A DNA stretch of 64,000 nucleotides from Gemmiger sp. An120 (GTDB lineage: Bacteria; Bacillota; Clostridia; Oscillospirales; Ruminococcaceae): positions 310,001 through 374,000 of the forward strand of contig NZ_NFLN01000001.1 of NCBI RefSeq assembly GCF_002160955.1. Reading direction: 5' to 3'. Under the pieces are notes generated by a model. The model was not told where the DNA came from, did no database searches, and was given only the letters and a program-made list of their open reading frames with translations. The position numbers and the translations under genes were made by a program. Positions 33,040 through 42,585 of this stretch are shown here, in pieces (position 1 is the first letter of the stretch; every line of letters starts with the position of its first letter).

Positions 33040-35046
33040 ATGGATCAATTCAAACTTCATGCGCCCTATCAGCCTACCGGCGATCAGCCCCAGGCGATCG
33101 ACGCGCTGGTAAAAGGCATCCTGGAAGGGGACAAGGCCCAGACGCTGCTGGGCGTGACCGGCAGCGGCAAGACCTTTACCATGGCCAACGTGATCGAGAG
33201 GGTCAACCGCCCGACCCTGGTGCTGGCCCACAACAAAACCCTGGCGGCCCAGCTCTGCACCGAGTTCCGGGAGTTCTTCCCCGAGAACGCGGTGGAATAT
33301 TTTGTCTCCTACTACGACTACTACCAGCCGGAGGCCTACATCCCGTCCACCGATACCTATATCGAAAAGGACAGCGCCATCAACGACGAGATTGACCGGC
33401 TGCGCCATTCGGCCACCGCGGCCCTGTCCGAGCGGCGGGACGTGATCATCGTGGCCAGCGTTTCCTGCATCTACAGCCTGGGCGACCCCATTGACTACCG
33501 CAGCATGGTGATCAGCCTGCGCCCCGGCATGCAGATGGAGCGGGACGAGCTCTGCCGCCGCCTGGTGGACCTGCAGTATGAGCGCAACGACATCAACTTC
33601 GTGCGCAATAAGTTCCGCGTCCGGGGCGACGTGGTGGAGATCAACCTGGCCTATATGAACGACGTGGCCATCCGCGTGGAGTTCTTCGGCGACGAGATCG
33701 ACCGCATCAGTGAGATGAACCCTCTCACCGGTGAGCGCAAAAACGTGGTCAAGCACGTGGCCATTTTCCCGGCCAGCCATTACATCGTCTCCAAGGAGAA
33801 GATGCAGGCAGGCCTGGCCCGCATCCGGGAGGAGATGGACGCCCAGGTGCGCGCCTTTACTGAGCAGGGCAAACTGATCGAAGCCCAGCGCATCGCCCAG
33901 CGCACCAACTACGATATGGAGATGCTGCAGGAGGTAGGCACCTGCAAGGGCATCGAGAACTACTCGGCGGTGCTGTCCGGCCGGGCGCCCGGCTCCACTC
34001 CCACCACCCTGCTGGACTACTTCCCGGAGGACTTTCTCCTGTTTGTGGACGAGAGCCACGTGATGCTGCCCCAGCTGCGGGCCATGTACGGCGGCGACTA
34101 CGCCCGCAAGCGGACGCTGGTGGATTTTGGTTTCCGCCTGCCCTCCGCCTTTGACAATCGCCCCCTCAAATTTGAGGAGGTGGAACAGAAACTCAACCAG
34201 ATGGTCTTTGTCAGCGCCACCCCCGGCCCCTATGAGAAAGAGCACAGCACCCGGGTGGCCCAGCAGGTCATCCGTCCCACCGGCCTGGTGGATCCGGTGA
34301 TCGTGGTCAAGCCGGTGGAGGGCCAGATCGAGGACCTGCTGGGCGAGATCCGCCAGCGCACCGACAAAAACGAGCGGGTGCTGGTGACCACCCTGACCAA
34401 GAAGATGGCCGAGGACCTGACCGATTACCTGACCGACCAGGGGGTCAAGGTCAAGTATATGCACCACGAGGTGGATACCTTTGAGCGTATGGAACTGATC
34501 AAGGACCTGCGCAGCGGGGCCATCGACGTGATCGTGGGCATCAACCTGCTGCGGGAGGGCCTGGACCTGCCGGAGGTATCCCTGGTGGCAATTCTGGACG
34601 CGGACAAGGAAGGTTTCCTGCGCAGCGAGACCAGCCTGATCCAGACCATCGGCCGGGCGGCCCGCAACGCGGAGGGCACGGTCATCATGTACGCCGACCA
34701 GGTCACCCCCAGCATGGAGCAGGCCATCACCGAGACCGAACGCCGCCGCGCCATCCAGATGGCCTACAACCAGGAGCACGGCATCGTGCCCAAAACCATC
34801 GTCAAGAGCATCCGGGATACCATCGAGATCAGCGACAAGGCGGAAAATGCCAAAAGCGGCACCCGCCGCCTGAGCAAGGCGGAGCGGGAGCAGCTGATCA
34901 CCCGCCTGACCCGCGAGATGAAGGAGGCGGCCCGCCTGCTGGAGTTCGAGCACGCGGCCTTCCTGCGTGACCGCATCGACAAGCTGCGCCGGGGCGAAAA
35001 CCCGAAAGACGACACAGCGGCACCCAAACGAAAGAAAAGAGGGTAA
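33040..35046 (+). CDS. uvrB: excinuclease ABC subunit B
   Basis: 668 residues, the usual length. Walker [10 protein letters not shown] (about 37-45), the beta-hairpin [16 protein letters not shown] (about 87-102) that clamps damaged DNA, the DEXX box DESH, helicase motif [11 protein letters not shown] and a C-terminal UVR motif ([20 protein letters not shown], about 625-645) for UvrC contact are all present. It loads at lesions found by UvrA, encoded 8 bp downstream, in nucleotide excision repair. GGAGGATT precedes ATG 33040. uvrC is not in the window. Confidence 0.98.
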   Translation: MDQFKLHAPYQPTGDQPQAIDALVKGILEGDKAQTLLGVTGSGKTFTMANVIERVNRPTLVLAHNKTLAAQLCTEFREFFPENAVEYFVSYYDYYQPEAYIPSTDTYIEKDSAINDEIDRLRHSATAALSERRDVIIVASVSCIYSLGDPIDYRSMVISLRPGMQMERDELCRRLVDLQYERNDINFVRNKFRVRGDVVEINLAYMNDVAIRVEFFGDEIDRISEMNPLTGERKNVVKHVAIFPASHYIVSKEKMQAGLARIREEMDAQVRAFTEQGKLIEAQRIAQRTNYDMEMLQEVGTCKGIENYSAVLSGRAPGSTPTTLLDYFPEDFLLFVDESHVMLPQLRAMYGGDYARKRTLVDFGFRLPSAFDNRPLKFEEVEQKLNQMVFVSATPGPYEKEHSTRVAQQVIRPTGLVDPVIVVKPVEGQIEDLLGEIRQRTDKNERVLVTTLTKKMAEDLTDYLTDQGVKVKYMHHEVDTFERMELIKDLRSGAIDVIVGINLLREGLDLPEVSLVAILDADKEGFLRSETSLIQTIGRAARNAEGTVIMYADQVTPSMEQAITETERRRAIQMAYNQEHGIVPKTIVKSIRDTIEISDKAENAKSGTRRLSKAEREQLITRLTREMKEAARLLEFEHAAFLRDRIDKLRRGENPKDDTAAPKRKKRG

Positions 35047-35054
35047 ACACAACC

Positions 35055-37910
35055 TTGAGCAACGATAAAATCATCATCCGGGGCGCCCGGGAACACAATC
35101 TGAAAAATATCGACCTGACCATCCCCCGGGACAAGCTGGTGGTAATGACCGGCCTGTCCGGCAGCGGCAAGTCCAGCCTGGCGTTCGATACGATCTACGC
35201 CGACGGACAGCGCCGCTACATGGAAAGCCTCTCCAGCTATGCCCGGCAATTCCTGGGCCAGATGGAAAAGCCGGACGTGGATGAGATCCAGGGCCTTTCC
35301 CCGGCGGTATCCATCGACCAGAAAACCACCAGCCGCAACCCCCGTTCCACGGTGGGCACGGTGACCGAGATCTACGACTATCTGCGCCTTTTGTATGCCC
35401 GCATCGGCATTCCCCATTGCCCGGTCTGCGGCCGGGAGATCAGCCAGCAGACGGTGGACCAGATGGTGGATACGGTGCTGGCCCTGCCCCAGGGCACCAA
35501 GTTCCAGGTGCTGGCCCCGGTGGTGCGGGGCCGCAAGGGCACCCAGCAGAAAGAACTGGAGGCAGCCCGCCGCAGCGGCTTTGCCCGTGTGCGGATCGAC
35601 GGCAATCTCTACGACCTTGAGGAAGAGATCAGCCTGGAAAAGAACAAAAAGCACACGGTGGAGATCGTGGTGGACCGGCTGTCCCTGAACGATTCGGTGC
35701 GCAGCCGTCTGGCGGATTCTCTGGAAACGGCCCTGAACCTGACCGGCGGCCTGGCCACGGTGGACGTGATCGGCGGGGAAGAGATGCAATTCAGCCAGAA
35801 CTACGCCTGCCCGGAGCACGGCATCTCGGTGGATGAGCTGACCCCCCGTATGTTCAGCTTCAACAACCCCTTCGGCGCCTGCCCCACCTGCACCGGCCTG
35901 GGCACCTTTATGAAGGTGGATCCGGAACTCATCATCCCCAACAAAAAGCTCTCCATCCGGGAGGGGGCCATCAAGGCCAGCGGCTGGTACTATGCCGACG
36001 GCTCGGTAAGTTCCATGTACTATGAGGGCCTGGGCAAACGGTACGGCTTCACCCTGGACACCCCCATCTGCGAGATGAGCAAGGAGGCGGTGGACGCCAT
36101 CCTGTACGGCACCAAGGGCGAGCGCATCGAGATGCACCGGGAGAACGAGTTTGGTTCCGGCCGGTACTTCAACGACTTTGAGGGCATCGTCAACAACCTG
36201 GAACGCCGCTTCCGGGAAACCGGCAGCGAGTGGATGAAAGAGGAGATCGCTACCGTCATGAACGGGGTGGAGTGCCCCGACTGTCACGGCCACCGGCTCA
36301 AACCCACCAGTCTGGCGGTCACGGTGGGCGGCATTGCCATCAGCCAGTTCTGCGACATGAGCGTGCGGGAGGAACTGGAATTCCTGAATAATATCCAGCT
36401 CACCGAGATGCAGCACCGCATCGGCGACGGCATCCTGAAAGAGATTCGGGAGCGTCTGGGCTTTCTGCAGAACGTGGGCCTGGAATACCTGACCCTGTCC
36501 CGGGGCGCAGCCAGCCTGTCCGGCGGCGAGAGCCAGCGTATCCGGCTGGCCACCCAGATCGGCAGCGCCCTGACCGGCGTGCTGTACGTACTGGACGAGC
36601 CCAGCATCGGCCTGCACCAGCGGGACAACGACAAGCTGATCGCCACCCTGAAGCGCCTGCGGGATCTGGGCAATACCCTGGTGGTGGTGGAGCACGACGA
36701 GGATACCATGCGCCAGGCGGATTTCATCGTGGACATCGGCCCCGGCGCGGGCGTTCACGGCGGCGAGGTGGTGGCGGCCGGCACGGTGGAGGACATCTGT
36801 GCCGAGCCCCGCAGCATCACCGGCGCGTACCTGTCCGGCCGTAAGCGGATCACCGTGCCCGCCACCCGGCGCAAGGGCAACGGCAACAAGATCCGGATCG
36901 TGGGCGCGCGGGAAAACAACCTGCAGAACGTCACGGTGGACATCCCGCTGGGTACCATGACCTGTGTGACCGGTATCTCCGGCAGCGGCAAGTCCAGCCT
37001 GATCAACGAAATTCTGTATAAAAAGCTGGCCAGCGAGCTGAACGGCGCCCGTACCCGTCCCGGCCGTCATAAGGAGATCCAGGGCCTGGAATTTGTGGAC
37101 AAGGTCATCGGCATCGACCAGTCGCCCATCGGGCGCACGCCCCGCTCCAACCCGGCCACCTATACCGGCGTGTTCACCGATATCCGCAACGTGTTTGCCC
37201 AGACGCAGGACGCCAAGATGCGGGGTTACGGCCCCAGCCGGTTCAGCTTCAACGTAAAGGGCGGCCGGTGCGAAGCCTGTGAGGGCGACGGCATCCTGCA
37301 GATCGAAATGCACTTTCTGCCGGACATCTTTGTGCCCTGTGAGGTCTGCAAAGGCGCCCGCTACAACCGGGAAACCCTGGAGGTCAAATACAAGGACAAG
37401 ACCATCGCCGATGTGCTGAACATGACGGTGGAGGAAGCCTGCAATTTCTTTGCCAACATCCCCCGCATCCACCGCAAGCTGAAAACCCTGCTGGACGTGG
37501 GCCTGGGCTATATCCAGCTGGGGCAGAGCGCCACCACCCTGTCCGGCGGCGAGGCCCAGCGGGTCAAGCTGGCGCTGGAGCTGAGCAAGCGGGAGACCGG
37601 CCGTACGGTGTATATCCTGGACGAGCCCACCACCGGCCTGCATGTGGCCGATGTGCACAAGCTGGTCAAGGTGCTGGACAAGCTCACCGACGCGGGCAAC
37701 ACCGTGGTGGTGATCGAGCACAATCTGGACATCATCAAGCGGGCCGACTATATCATCGACCTGGGCCCGGAGGGCGGCAGCGCGGGCGGCCGCGTGGTGG
37801 CCTGCGGCACCCCGGAACAGGTGGCCCAGACTCCGGGCTCCTATACCGGCCAGTACCTGAAACCCTTGCTGGAGCGGGACCGGGAGCCTGCCGACCCGCA
37901 GCCGAAATAA
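35055..37910 (+). CDS. uvrA: excinuclease ABC subunit A
   Basis: 951 residues from TTG 35055, the only start that keeps the full family N-terminus ([20 protein letters not shown]). Two ABC ATPase modules are present: Walker [10 protein letters not shown] (about 35) and GISGSGKSS (about 640), signatures LSGGESQRI and LSGGEAQRV, each with D-loop [16 protein letters not shown]. Zinc modules are CPVCG with CPTCTG and CEACEG...CEVCKG. UvrA dimers scan DNA for damage and hand it to UvrB. The ribosome binding site is weak, so coupling with uvrB is likely. Confidence 0.98.
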   Translation: MSNDKIIIRGAREHNLKNIDLTIPRDKLVVMTGLSGSGKSSLAFDTIYADGQRRYMESLSSYARQFLGQMEKPDVDEIQGLSPAVSIDQKTTSRNPRSTVGTVTEIYDYLRLLYARIGIPHCPVCGREISQQTVDQMVDTVLALPQGTKFQVLAPVVRGRKGTQQKELEAARRSGFARVRIDGNLYDLEEEISLEKNKKHTVEIVVDRLSLNDSVRSRLADSLETALNLTGGLATVDVIGGEEMQFSQNYACPEHGISVDELTPRMFSFNNPFGACPTCTGLGTFMKVDPELIIPNKKLSIREGAIKASGWYYADGSVSSMYYEGLGKRYGFTLDTPICEMSKEAVDAILYGTKGERIEMHRENEFGSGRYFNDFEGIVNNLERRFRETGSEWMKEEIATVMNGVECPDCHGHRLKPTSLAVTVGGIAISQFCDMSVREELEFLNNIQLTEMQHRIGDGILKEIRERLGFLQNVGLEYLTLSRGAASLSGGESQRIRLATQIGSALTGVLYVLDEPSIGLHQRDNDKLIATLKRLRDLGNTLVVVEHDEDTMRQADFIVDIGPGAGVHGGEVVAAGTVEDICAEPRSITGAYLSGRKRITVPATRRKGNGNKIRIVGARENNLQNVTVDIPLGTMTCVTGISGSGKSSLINEILYKKLASELNGARTRPGRHKEIQGLEFVDKVIGIDQSPIGRTPRSNPATYTGVFTDIRNVFAQTQDAKMRGYGPSRFSFNVKGGRCEACEGDGILQIEMHFLPDIFVPCEVCKGARYNRETLEVKYKDKTIADVLNMTVEEACNFFANIPRIHRKLKTLLDVGLGYIQLGQSATTLSGGEAQRVKLALELSKRETGRTVYILDEPTTGLHVADVHKLVKVLDKLTDAGNTVVVIEHNLDIIKRADYIIDLGPEGGSAGGRVVACGTPEQVAQTPGSYTGQYLKPLLERDREPADPQPK

Positions 37911-37926
37911 GCCTGCCGGGCGGGTC

Positions 37927-37955
37927 TTGTGCTTTATCTGAATTTGTTGTATACT
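37927..37955 (+). promoter_or_regulatory. promoter of the miaB operon
   Basis: TTGTGC (37927-37932) and TATACT (37950-37955) with a 17-bp spacer, about 75 bp before the miaB start. Confidence 0.5.
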
Positions 37956-38031
37956 AAAACGGTGTATTTGACGGGCGCCGCATTGCCGGCGCACGGCCGC
38001 CTGCCCGGGCGGCCGGTAGAGAGGTGATTCC

Positions 38032-39411
38032 TTGGAGCGTATCAATTTTACCCATGATGAACGGGCAGCCGCGCAGATTGCTGCCTGTTACGACACCCCG
38101 CCCATGGCCTATGTGCGGTCGTTCGGCTGCCAGCAGAACGTGAACGACGGGGAAAAGATCAAAGGCGTGCTGCTGGACGCTGGCTTCGGCCTGTGCGACA
38201 GTGTGGAACAGGCGGATCTGATCCTGTTCAATACCTGCGCGGTGCGTGAGCACGCGGAGGACCGGGTGTTCGGCAACGTGGGGGCCCTGAAAAGCCTGAA
38301 AGAGGCCAATCCCCGGCTGATCATCGGGGTGTGCGGCTGCATGGCGCAGCAGCCCACCGTGGTGGAAAAGCTGAAAAAGAGCTATCCCTTTGTGGATCTG
38401 GTGTTCGGTGTCAACGGCATCGACACTCTGCCCGCGCTGCTGGCGGAAAAGCTGCAGCGGGGCCGACGCCTGCTGCAGACCCCGGTGGAGCGGTTCGACG
38501 TGGTGGAGCAGGTGCCCATCCGGCGGGATTCCTCTTTCCGGGCCTGGCTGCCCATTATGTACGGCTGCGACAACTTCTGCACCTATTGCATTGTACCCTA
38601 TGTGCGGGGCCGGGAACGCAGCCGCCGCAGCGAGGACGTGCTGGCGGAATTCCGTCAGCTGGTGGAGCAGGGATATAAAGAGATCACCCTGCTGGGCCAG
38701 AACGTAAACTCCTACGGCAAGGGCCTGGAGGAGCAGATCGATTTCTCCGACCTGCTGGAAAAACTTTGCCAGGTACCCGGCGAGTACCAGATCCGCTTCA
38801 TGACCAGCCATCCCAAGGATGCCAGCCATAAGCTGATCGACACCATTGCGGCCCATCCGCAGATCTGCCGCCACATCCACCTGCCGGTGCAGTCCGGCAG
38901 CGACCGGATCCTGCAGCAGATGAACCGGCATTATACCGCCGGCCAGTACCGGGATCTGATCCGCTATGCCAAGGAGAAGATTCCCGGCCTGACCCTATCC
39001 AGCGATATCATCGTGGGCTTCCCCGGCGAAACCGAGGAGGACTTCCAGGCCACGCTGGATCTGGTCAGGGAGATCGGCTATATGCAGCTGTTCACCTTTA
39101 TCTATTCCAGGCGGGAGGGCACCAAGGCGGCCACCATGCCGGACCCGATCACCCGCAAGGAAAAGACCGACCGGATGGCCCGCCTGCTGGCGCTGCATGA
39201 TGAGATTTCCCACAAGCTGGTCAGCGAACTGGTGGGCAGCACCGTCACCGTGCTGGTGGAATCCCACGGGCGCACCGAAGGCTGCCTGAACGGCCGTCTG
39301 GACAACAACCTGGTGGTGGAATTTGCCGCCGACCCGGCGCTGCTGGGGCAGTATGCCCGCGTTACCCTGACTGGCGCCCGGGGTGCCATGCTGCAGGGGC
39401 AGCTGGCCTGA
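38032..39411 (+). CDS. miaB: tRNA (N6-isopentenyl adenosine(37)-C2)-methylthiotransferase MiaB
   Basis: 459 residues from TTG 38032, with GAGAGGTG 6 nt upstream. The N-terminal UPF0004 domain has three cluster cysteines (Cys33 in FGCQQN, and those in FNTCAVRE and GVCGCMAQQ). The radical SAM motif is CDNFCTYC (about 181-188) in YGCDNFCTYCIVPYVRGRE. A TRAM domain closes the protein (about 385-450). It adds a methylthio group to i6A37 of tRNAs; the isopentenyl donor enzyme MiaA is encoded 5 kb downstream in the same gene run. Confidence 0.96.
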   Translation: MERINFTHDERAAAQIAACYDTPPMAYVRSFGCQQNVNDGEKIKGVLLDAGFGLCDSVEQADLILFNTCAVREHAEDRVFGNVGALKSLKEANPRLIIGVCGCMAQQPTVVEKLKKSYPFVDLVFGVNGIDTLPALLAEKLQRGRRLLQTPVERFDVVEQVPIRRDSSFRAWLPIMYGCDNFCTYCIVPYVRGRERSRRSEDVLAEFRQLVEQGYKEITLLGQNVNSYGKGLEEQIDFSDLLEKLCQVPGEYQIRFMTSHPKDASHKLIDTIAAHPQICRHIHLPVQSGSDRILQQMNRHYTAGQYRDLIRYAKEKIPGLTLSSDIIVGFPGETEEDFQATLDLVREIGYMQLFTFIYSRREGTKAATMPDPITRKEKTDRMARLLALHDEISHKLVSELVGSTVTVLVESHGRTEGCLNGRLDNNLVVEFAADPALLGQYARVTLTGARGAMLQGQLA

Positions 39412-39473
39412 GCACACTATACATTCCCAGCGCACCCCGCGCCGTAACTATGAAAAATAAGGAGATTCAAACC

Positions 39474-39881
39474 ATGGACGCAATTGAGATGTTTAAGAGA
39501 GCCGCTGTAGCCCTGCAGACCGACGAGCGCTATCTGGCGCTGGACGCTGCCCGCCGTGCCAACGACGAAAACCAGGAACTGCAGGACATGATCGGCGAGT
39601 TCAACCTGGCCCGCATGGATCTGAACAACGAGATCAGCAAGGAGGAGCGGGATGAAGCCCGTGTGGCCGAGCTGAACACCAAGGTGAACACCCTGTACAG
39701 CCAGATCATGGCCAGCGAGGGCATGGTGGCCTACAACGAGGCCAAGACCCGCGCCGAGGCGATGATCAGCCACATTGACGCGATCATCAACACCGCCATG
39801 AACGGCGGCGACCCGATGCTGGTGGAAGAGCCCCAGGGCGGCTGCTCCGGCAGCTGCTCCACCTGCGGCGGCTGCGGCTGA
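39474..39881 (+). CDS. ymcA: YlbF/YmcA family protein (RicA-like) with cysteine-rich tail
   Basis: 135 residues from ATG 39474 (AAGGAGATT upstream; ATG 39450 lacks one). The helical YlbF/YmcA domain covers about 1-110. The C-terminal tail carries five cysteines in GGCSGSCSTCGGCG. In B. subtilis YmcA (RicA) forms a complex with YlbF and YaaT that holds iron-sulfur clusters and helps RNase Y maturation of mRNAs; cysteines near the C-terminus of RicA take part. The order miaB-ymcA-(cotE)-mutS-mutL of B. subtilis is kept here without cotE, supporting the assignment. Confidence 0.85.
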   Translation: MDAIEMFKRAAVALQTDERYLALDAARRANDENQELQDMIGEFNLARMDLNNEISKEERDEARVAELNTKVNTLYSQIMASEGMVAYNEAKTRAEAMISHIDAIINTAMNGGDPMLVEEPQGGCSGSCSTCGGCG

Positions 39882-39900
39882 TAGATAACATCTGAACAGA

Positions 39901-39940
39901 CGGCGCGGCGGCACGAACAGAGGGCCGGCCGCGCCGCTTT
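39901..39940 (+). other. GC-rich stem-loop between ymcA and mutS
   Basis: CGGCGCGGC (39901-39909) and GCCGCGCCG (39928-39936), then TTT. It may be a weak terminator or RNA end stabiliser in the operon. Confidence 0.5.
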
Positions 39941-39962
39941 ACTCCAACGATCAGGACGGTGA

Positions 39963-42569
39963 ATGAGCATGGCGGCGCTTTCCCCCATGATGGCGCAGTA
40001 TTTTGAACTGAAAAAACAGCATAAGGACGAGATTCTGTTCTTCCGGCTGGGCGACTTCTACGAAATGTTCTACGACGACGCAATCCTCGCGTCCAAGGAA
40101 CTGGAACTGACCCTGACCGGCCGGGACTGCGGGCAGGAAGAGCGCGCCCCCATGTGCGGCGTGCCGTTCCACAGCTACGAAAGCTACGTGGCGCGCCTGA
40201 TCGCCAAAGGGTACAAGGTGGCCATCTGCGAGCAGATGGAGGACCCCGCCCTGGCCAAGGGCCTGGTCAAGCGGGACGTGATCCGTGTGATCACCCCCGG
40301 CACCGTCATTGAGAACAGCATGCTCAAGGACGACCGCAACAACTACCTGTGCAGCATCTACCGCACCAAGGAGCGGGTGGGCCTGTGCTTTGCGGACGTG
40401 TCCACCGGCTGTGCCCATACCACCGAGATCCGGGACATCGCGCCCGGCGAAACCATCATTGCGGAACTGTGCCGCTTTTCTCCCACCGAAATTTTGTTCA
40501 ACGGGGCCGTGCTGGATCTGAAAGAGGTCACCCAGTATATCAAGCAGCGGATGACCTGTTCGGTGGAACTCATGGAAGATGAGTACTACCAGCCGGAGCG
40601 GGTGGACGAGCTGCTCAAAACCCAGTTCGGCGAGGACTGGGCCGCGCAGGAACACATTGACCCCAGCGGCAATGTGCCCGGCGCGCTGGCCGCGGTGCTG
40701 CAGTATATGCAGCGTACCCAGAAACGGGGCGTGGAGCGGCTCAAAACCATCTACAGCTATGCCGAGACCCAGTATATGCAGCTGTCTCCCATCACCCGCA
40801 TGAACCTGGAACTGACCGAAACCATGCGCGGCCGGGAGAAGAAAGGCACCCTGCTCTGGGTACTGGACAAGACCGAAACCGCCATGGGCAAGCGCCTTTT
40901 GCGGGACTGGCTGGAGCGCCCCCTGGTGGACGCCGCCATGATCAACCGCCGCCTGGACGCGGTGCAGGCGCTGGTGAACGCCGGTGTGGAGCGGGATGAA
41001 CTGCGCGCCGCGCTGGATCGGGTGTTCGACATGGAGCGCCTGCTCACCCGCAGCGTGTACGGCACCGCCTCGCCCCGGGATGTGTACGCCCTGGCCCAGA
41101 CCTGCTGCCAGCTTCCGGCTGTCCGGGAGATGGCCGACCGGTGCGGCAGCCCGGTGCTCAGCGAGATGGCGGCGCGGATCGACCCGCTGGAGGATATCCG
41201 GGACGATGTGTTCTCCGCGCTGGATGAAGAGGTGCCCTCCACTCTGAAGGACGGCGGCGTGATCCGCGCGGGCTACTCCGCCGAGGTGGACGAACTGCGG
41301 CAGATCGTCCACGGCGGGCGGGACTATCTGTCCCAGATGGAGGCCAAACTCAAGGAAGAAACCGGCATCCGCACCCTGAAAGTAGGGTACAACCGGGTGT
41401 TCGGCTATTATATTGAGATCAGCAAGAGCTTCTCCGACCAGGTGCCGGCCAGCTTTGTACGCAAGCAGACCCTGGCCAACGCCGAGCGGTACATAACCCC
41501 GGAACTCAAAGACTGGGAAAACAAGATCCTGGGCGCCAACGAGCGGCTTCTGGTGCTGGAGCGGCAGCTGTTTGAGGAACTGCTCCAGCGGATCGCCGGG
41601 CAGCAGGCCCGCATCCAGGCCACGGCGGACGCGGTGGCCCAGCTGGATGTGCTGGCCTCCCTGGCGCAGACCGCGGTAGAAAACCGCTACACCCGCCCGG
41701 AGGTGGACGAGGGCACCGAGATCCATATCACCGAGGGCCGCCACCCGGTGATTGAGCAGATGCTCAAAGGGGCGCTGTTTGTGCCCAACGATACCCTGCT
41801 GGATCAGGGGGACAACCGGATGCTCATTATCACCGGCCCCAACATGGCGGGCAAATCCACCTACATGCGGCAGAACGCCCTGATTACCCTGATGGCCCAG
41901 ATCGGCTCCTTTGTGCCGGCCGCATCCTGCCATGTGGGTGTGGTGGACGCGATCTTCACCCGCGTGGGCGCGTCGGACGACCTGGCCGCCGGGCAGTCCA
42001 CCTTTATGGTGGAGATGACCGAGGTGGCCGAGATTCTGCAGAATGCCACCCCCCGCAGCCTGGTCATTCTGGACGAAATCGGCCGCGGCACCTCCACCTT
42101 TGACGGCATGAGCATCGCCCGCGCGGTGGTGGAACACATCGCCGACCCGTCCAAGGGCCTGGGCTGCAAAACCCTGTTTGCCACCCATTACCACGAGCTT
42201 ACCGATCTGGAGAATACCCTGGACGGGGTCAAGAACTACAACATCGCCGTAAAGAAGCGCGGCGAGGACATCACCTTCCTGCGCCGGATCGTGCGCGGCC
42301 CGGCCGACGACAGCTACGGTATTGAGGTCGCCCGCCTGGCCGGTCTGCCCGCCCAGGTTACCCGCCGGGCCAAAGAGGTGCTGCGGCGGCTGGAGGCCAC
42401 CGCGCCGGACGCGCATAAGGTGGAGCAGCTGGACTTCGACAAGCTGGAAGAATACAACAGCCCGTCGGTGCCCAGCGAGGTAATTGAGAAGCTGAAAGGC
42501 CTGGATGTGGAAACACTGACCCCCATCGAGGCGCTGAATTTCCTGTACGAACTGAAACAGCATTTTTGA
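39963..42569 (+). CDS. mutS: DNA mismatch recognition ATPase MutS
   Basis: 868 residues from ATG 39963; the in-frame ATG 39969 is equally possible. The mismatch-reading motif is FFRLGDFYEMFYDDA (about 27-41, with the F-x-E pair). The ATPase domain has Walker A GPNMAGKSTYMRQ (about 624), DELGRGTS-type motif as DEIGRGTSTFDG, and the ATHYHEL motif. It starts methyl-independent mismatch repair together with MutL, encoded 16 bp downstream. Confidence 0.98.
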   Translation: MSMAALSPMMAQYFELKKQHKDEILFFRLGDFYEMFYDDAILASKELELTLTGRDCGQEERAPMCGVPFHSYESYVARLIAKGYKVAICEQMEDPALAKGLVKRDVIRVITPGTVIENSMLKDDRNNYLCSIYRTKERVGLCFADVSTGCAHTTEIRDIAPGETIIAELCRFSPTEILFNGAVLDLKEVTQYIKQRMTCSVELMEDEYYQPERVDELLKTQFGEDWAAQEHIDPSGNVPGALAAVLQYMQRTQKRGVERLKTIYSYAETQYMQLSPITRMNLELTETMRGREKKGTLLWVLDKTETAMGKRLLRDWLERPLVDAAMINRRLDAVQALVNAGVERDELRAALDRVFDMERLLTRSVYGTASPRDVYALAQTCCQLPAVREMADRCGSPVLSEMAARIDPLEDIRDDVFSALDEEVPSTLKDGGVIRAGYSAEVDELRQIVHGGRDYLSQMEAKLKEETGIRTLKVGYNRVFGYYIEISKSFSDQVPASFVRKQTLANAERYITPELKDWENKILGANERLLVLERQLFEELLQRIAGQQARIQATADAVAQLDVLASLAQTAVENRYTRPEVDEGTEIHITEGRHPVIEQMLKGALFVPNDTLLDQGDNRMLIITGPNMAGKSTYMRQNALITLMAQIGSFVPAASCHVGVVDAIFTRVGASDDLAAGQSTFMVEMTEVAEILQNATPRSLVILDEIGRGTSTFDGMSIARAVVEHIADPSKGLGCKTLFATHYHELTDLENTLDGVKNYNIAVKKRGEDITFLRRIVRGPADDSYGIEVARLAGLPAQVTRRAKEVLRRLEATAPDAHKVEQLDFDKLEEYNSPSVPSEVIEKLKGLDVETLTPIEALNFLYELKQHF

Positions 42570-42585
42570 AACGAGGTGAAGGGGC

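Noticed and set aside
34764-38045. Very long open frame on the minus strand (over 1,000 codons) opposite uvrA and part of uvrB
   Set aside because: It is the antisense of highly conserved genes; its residues are low-complexity Leu/Gly/His/Ala-rich, with no recognisable domain, as expected from strong GC3 bias.
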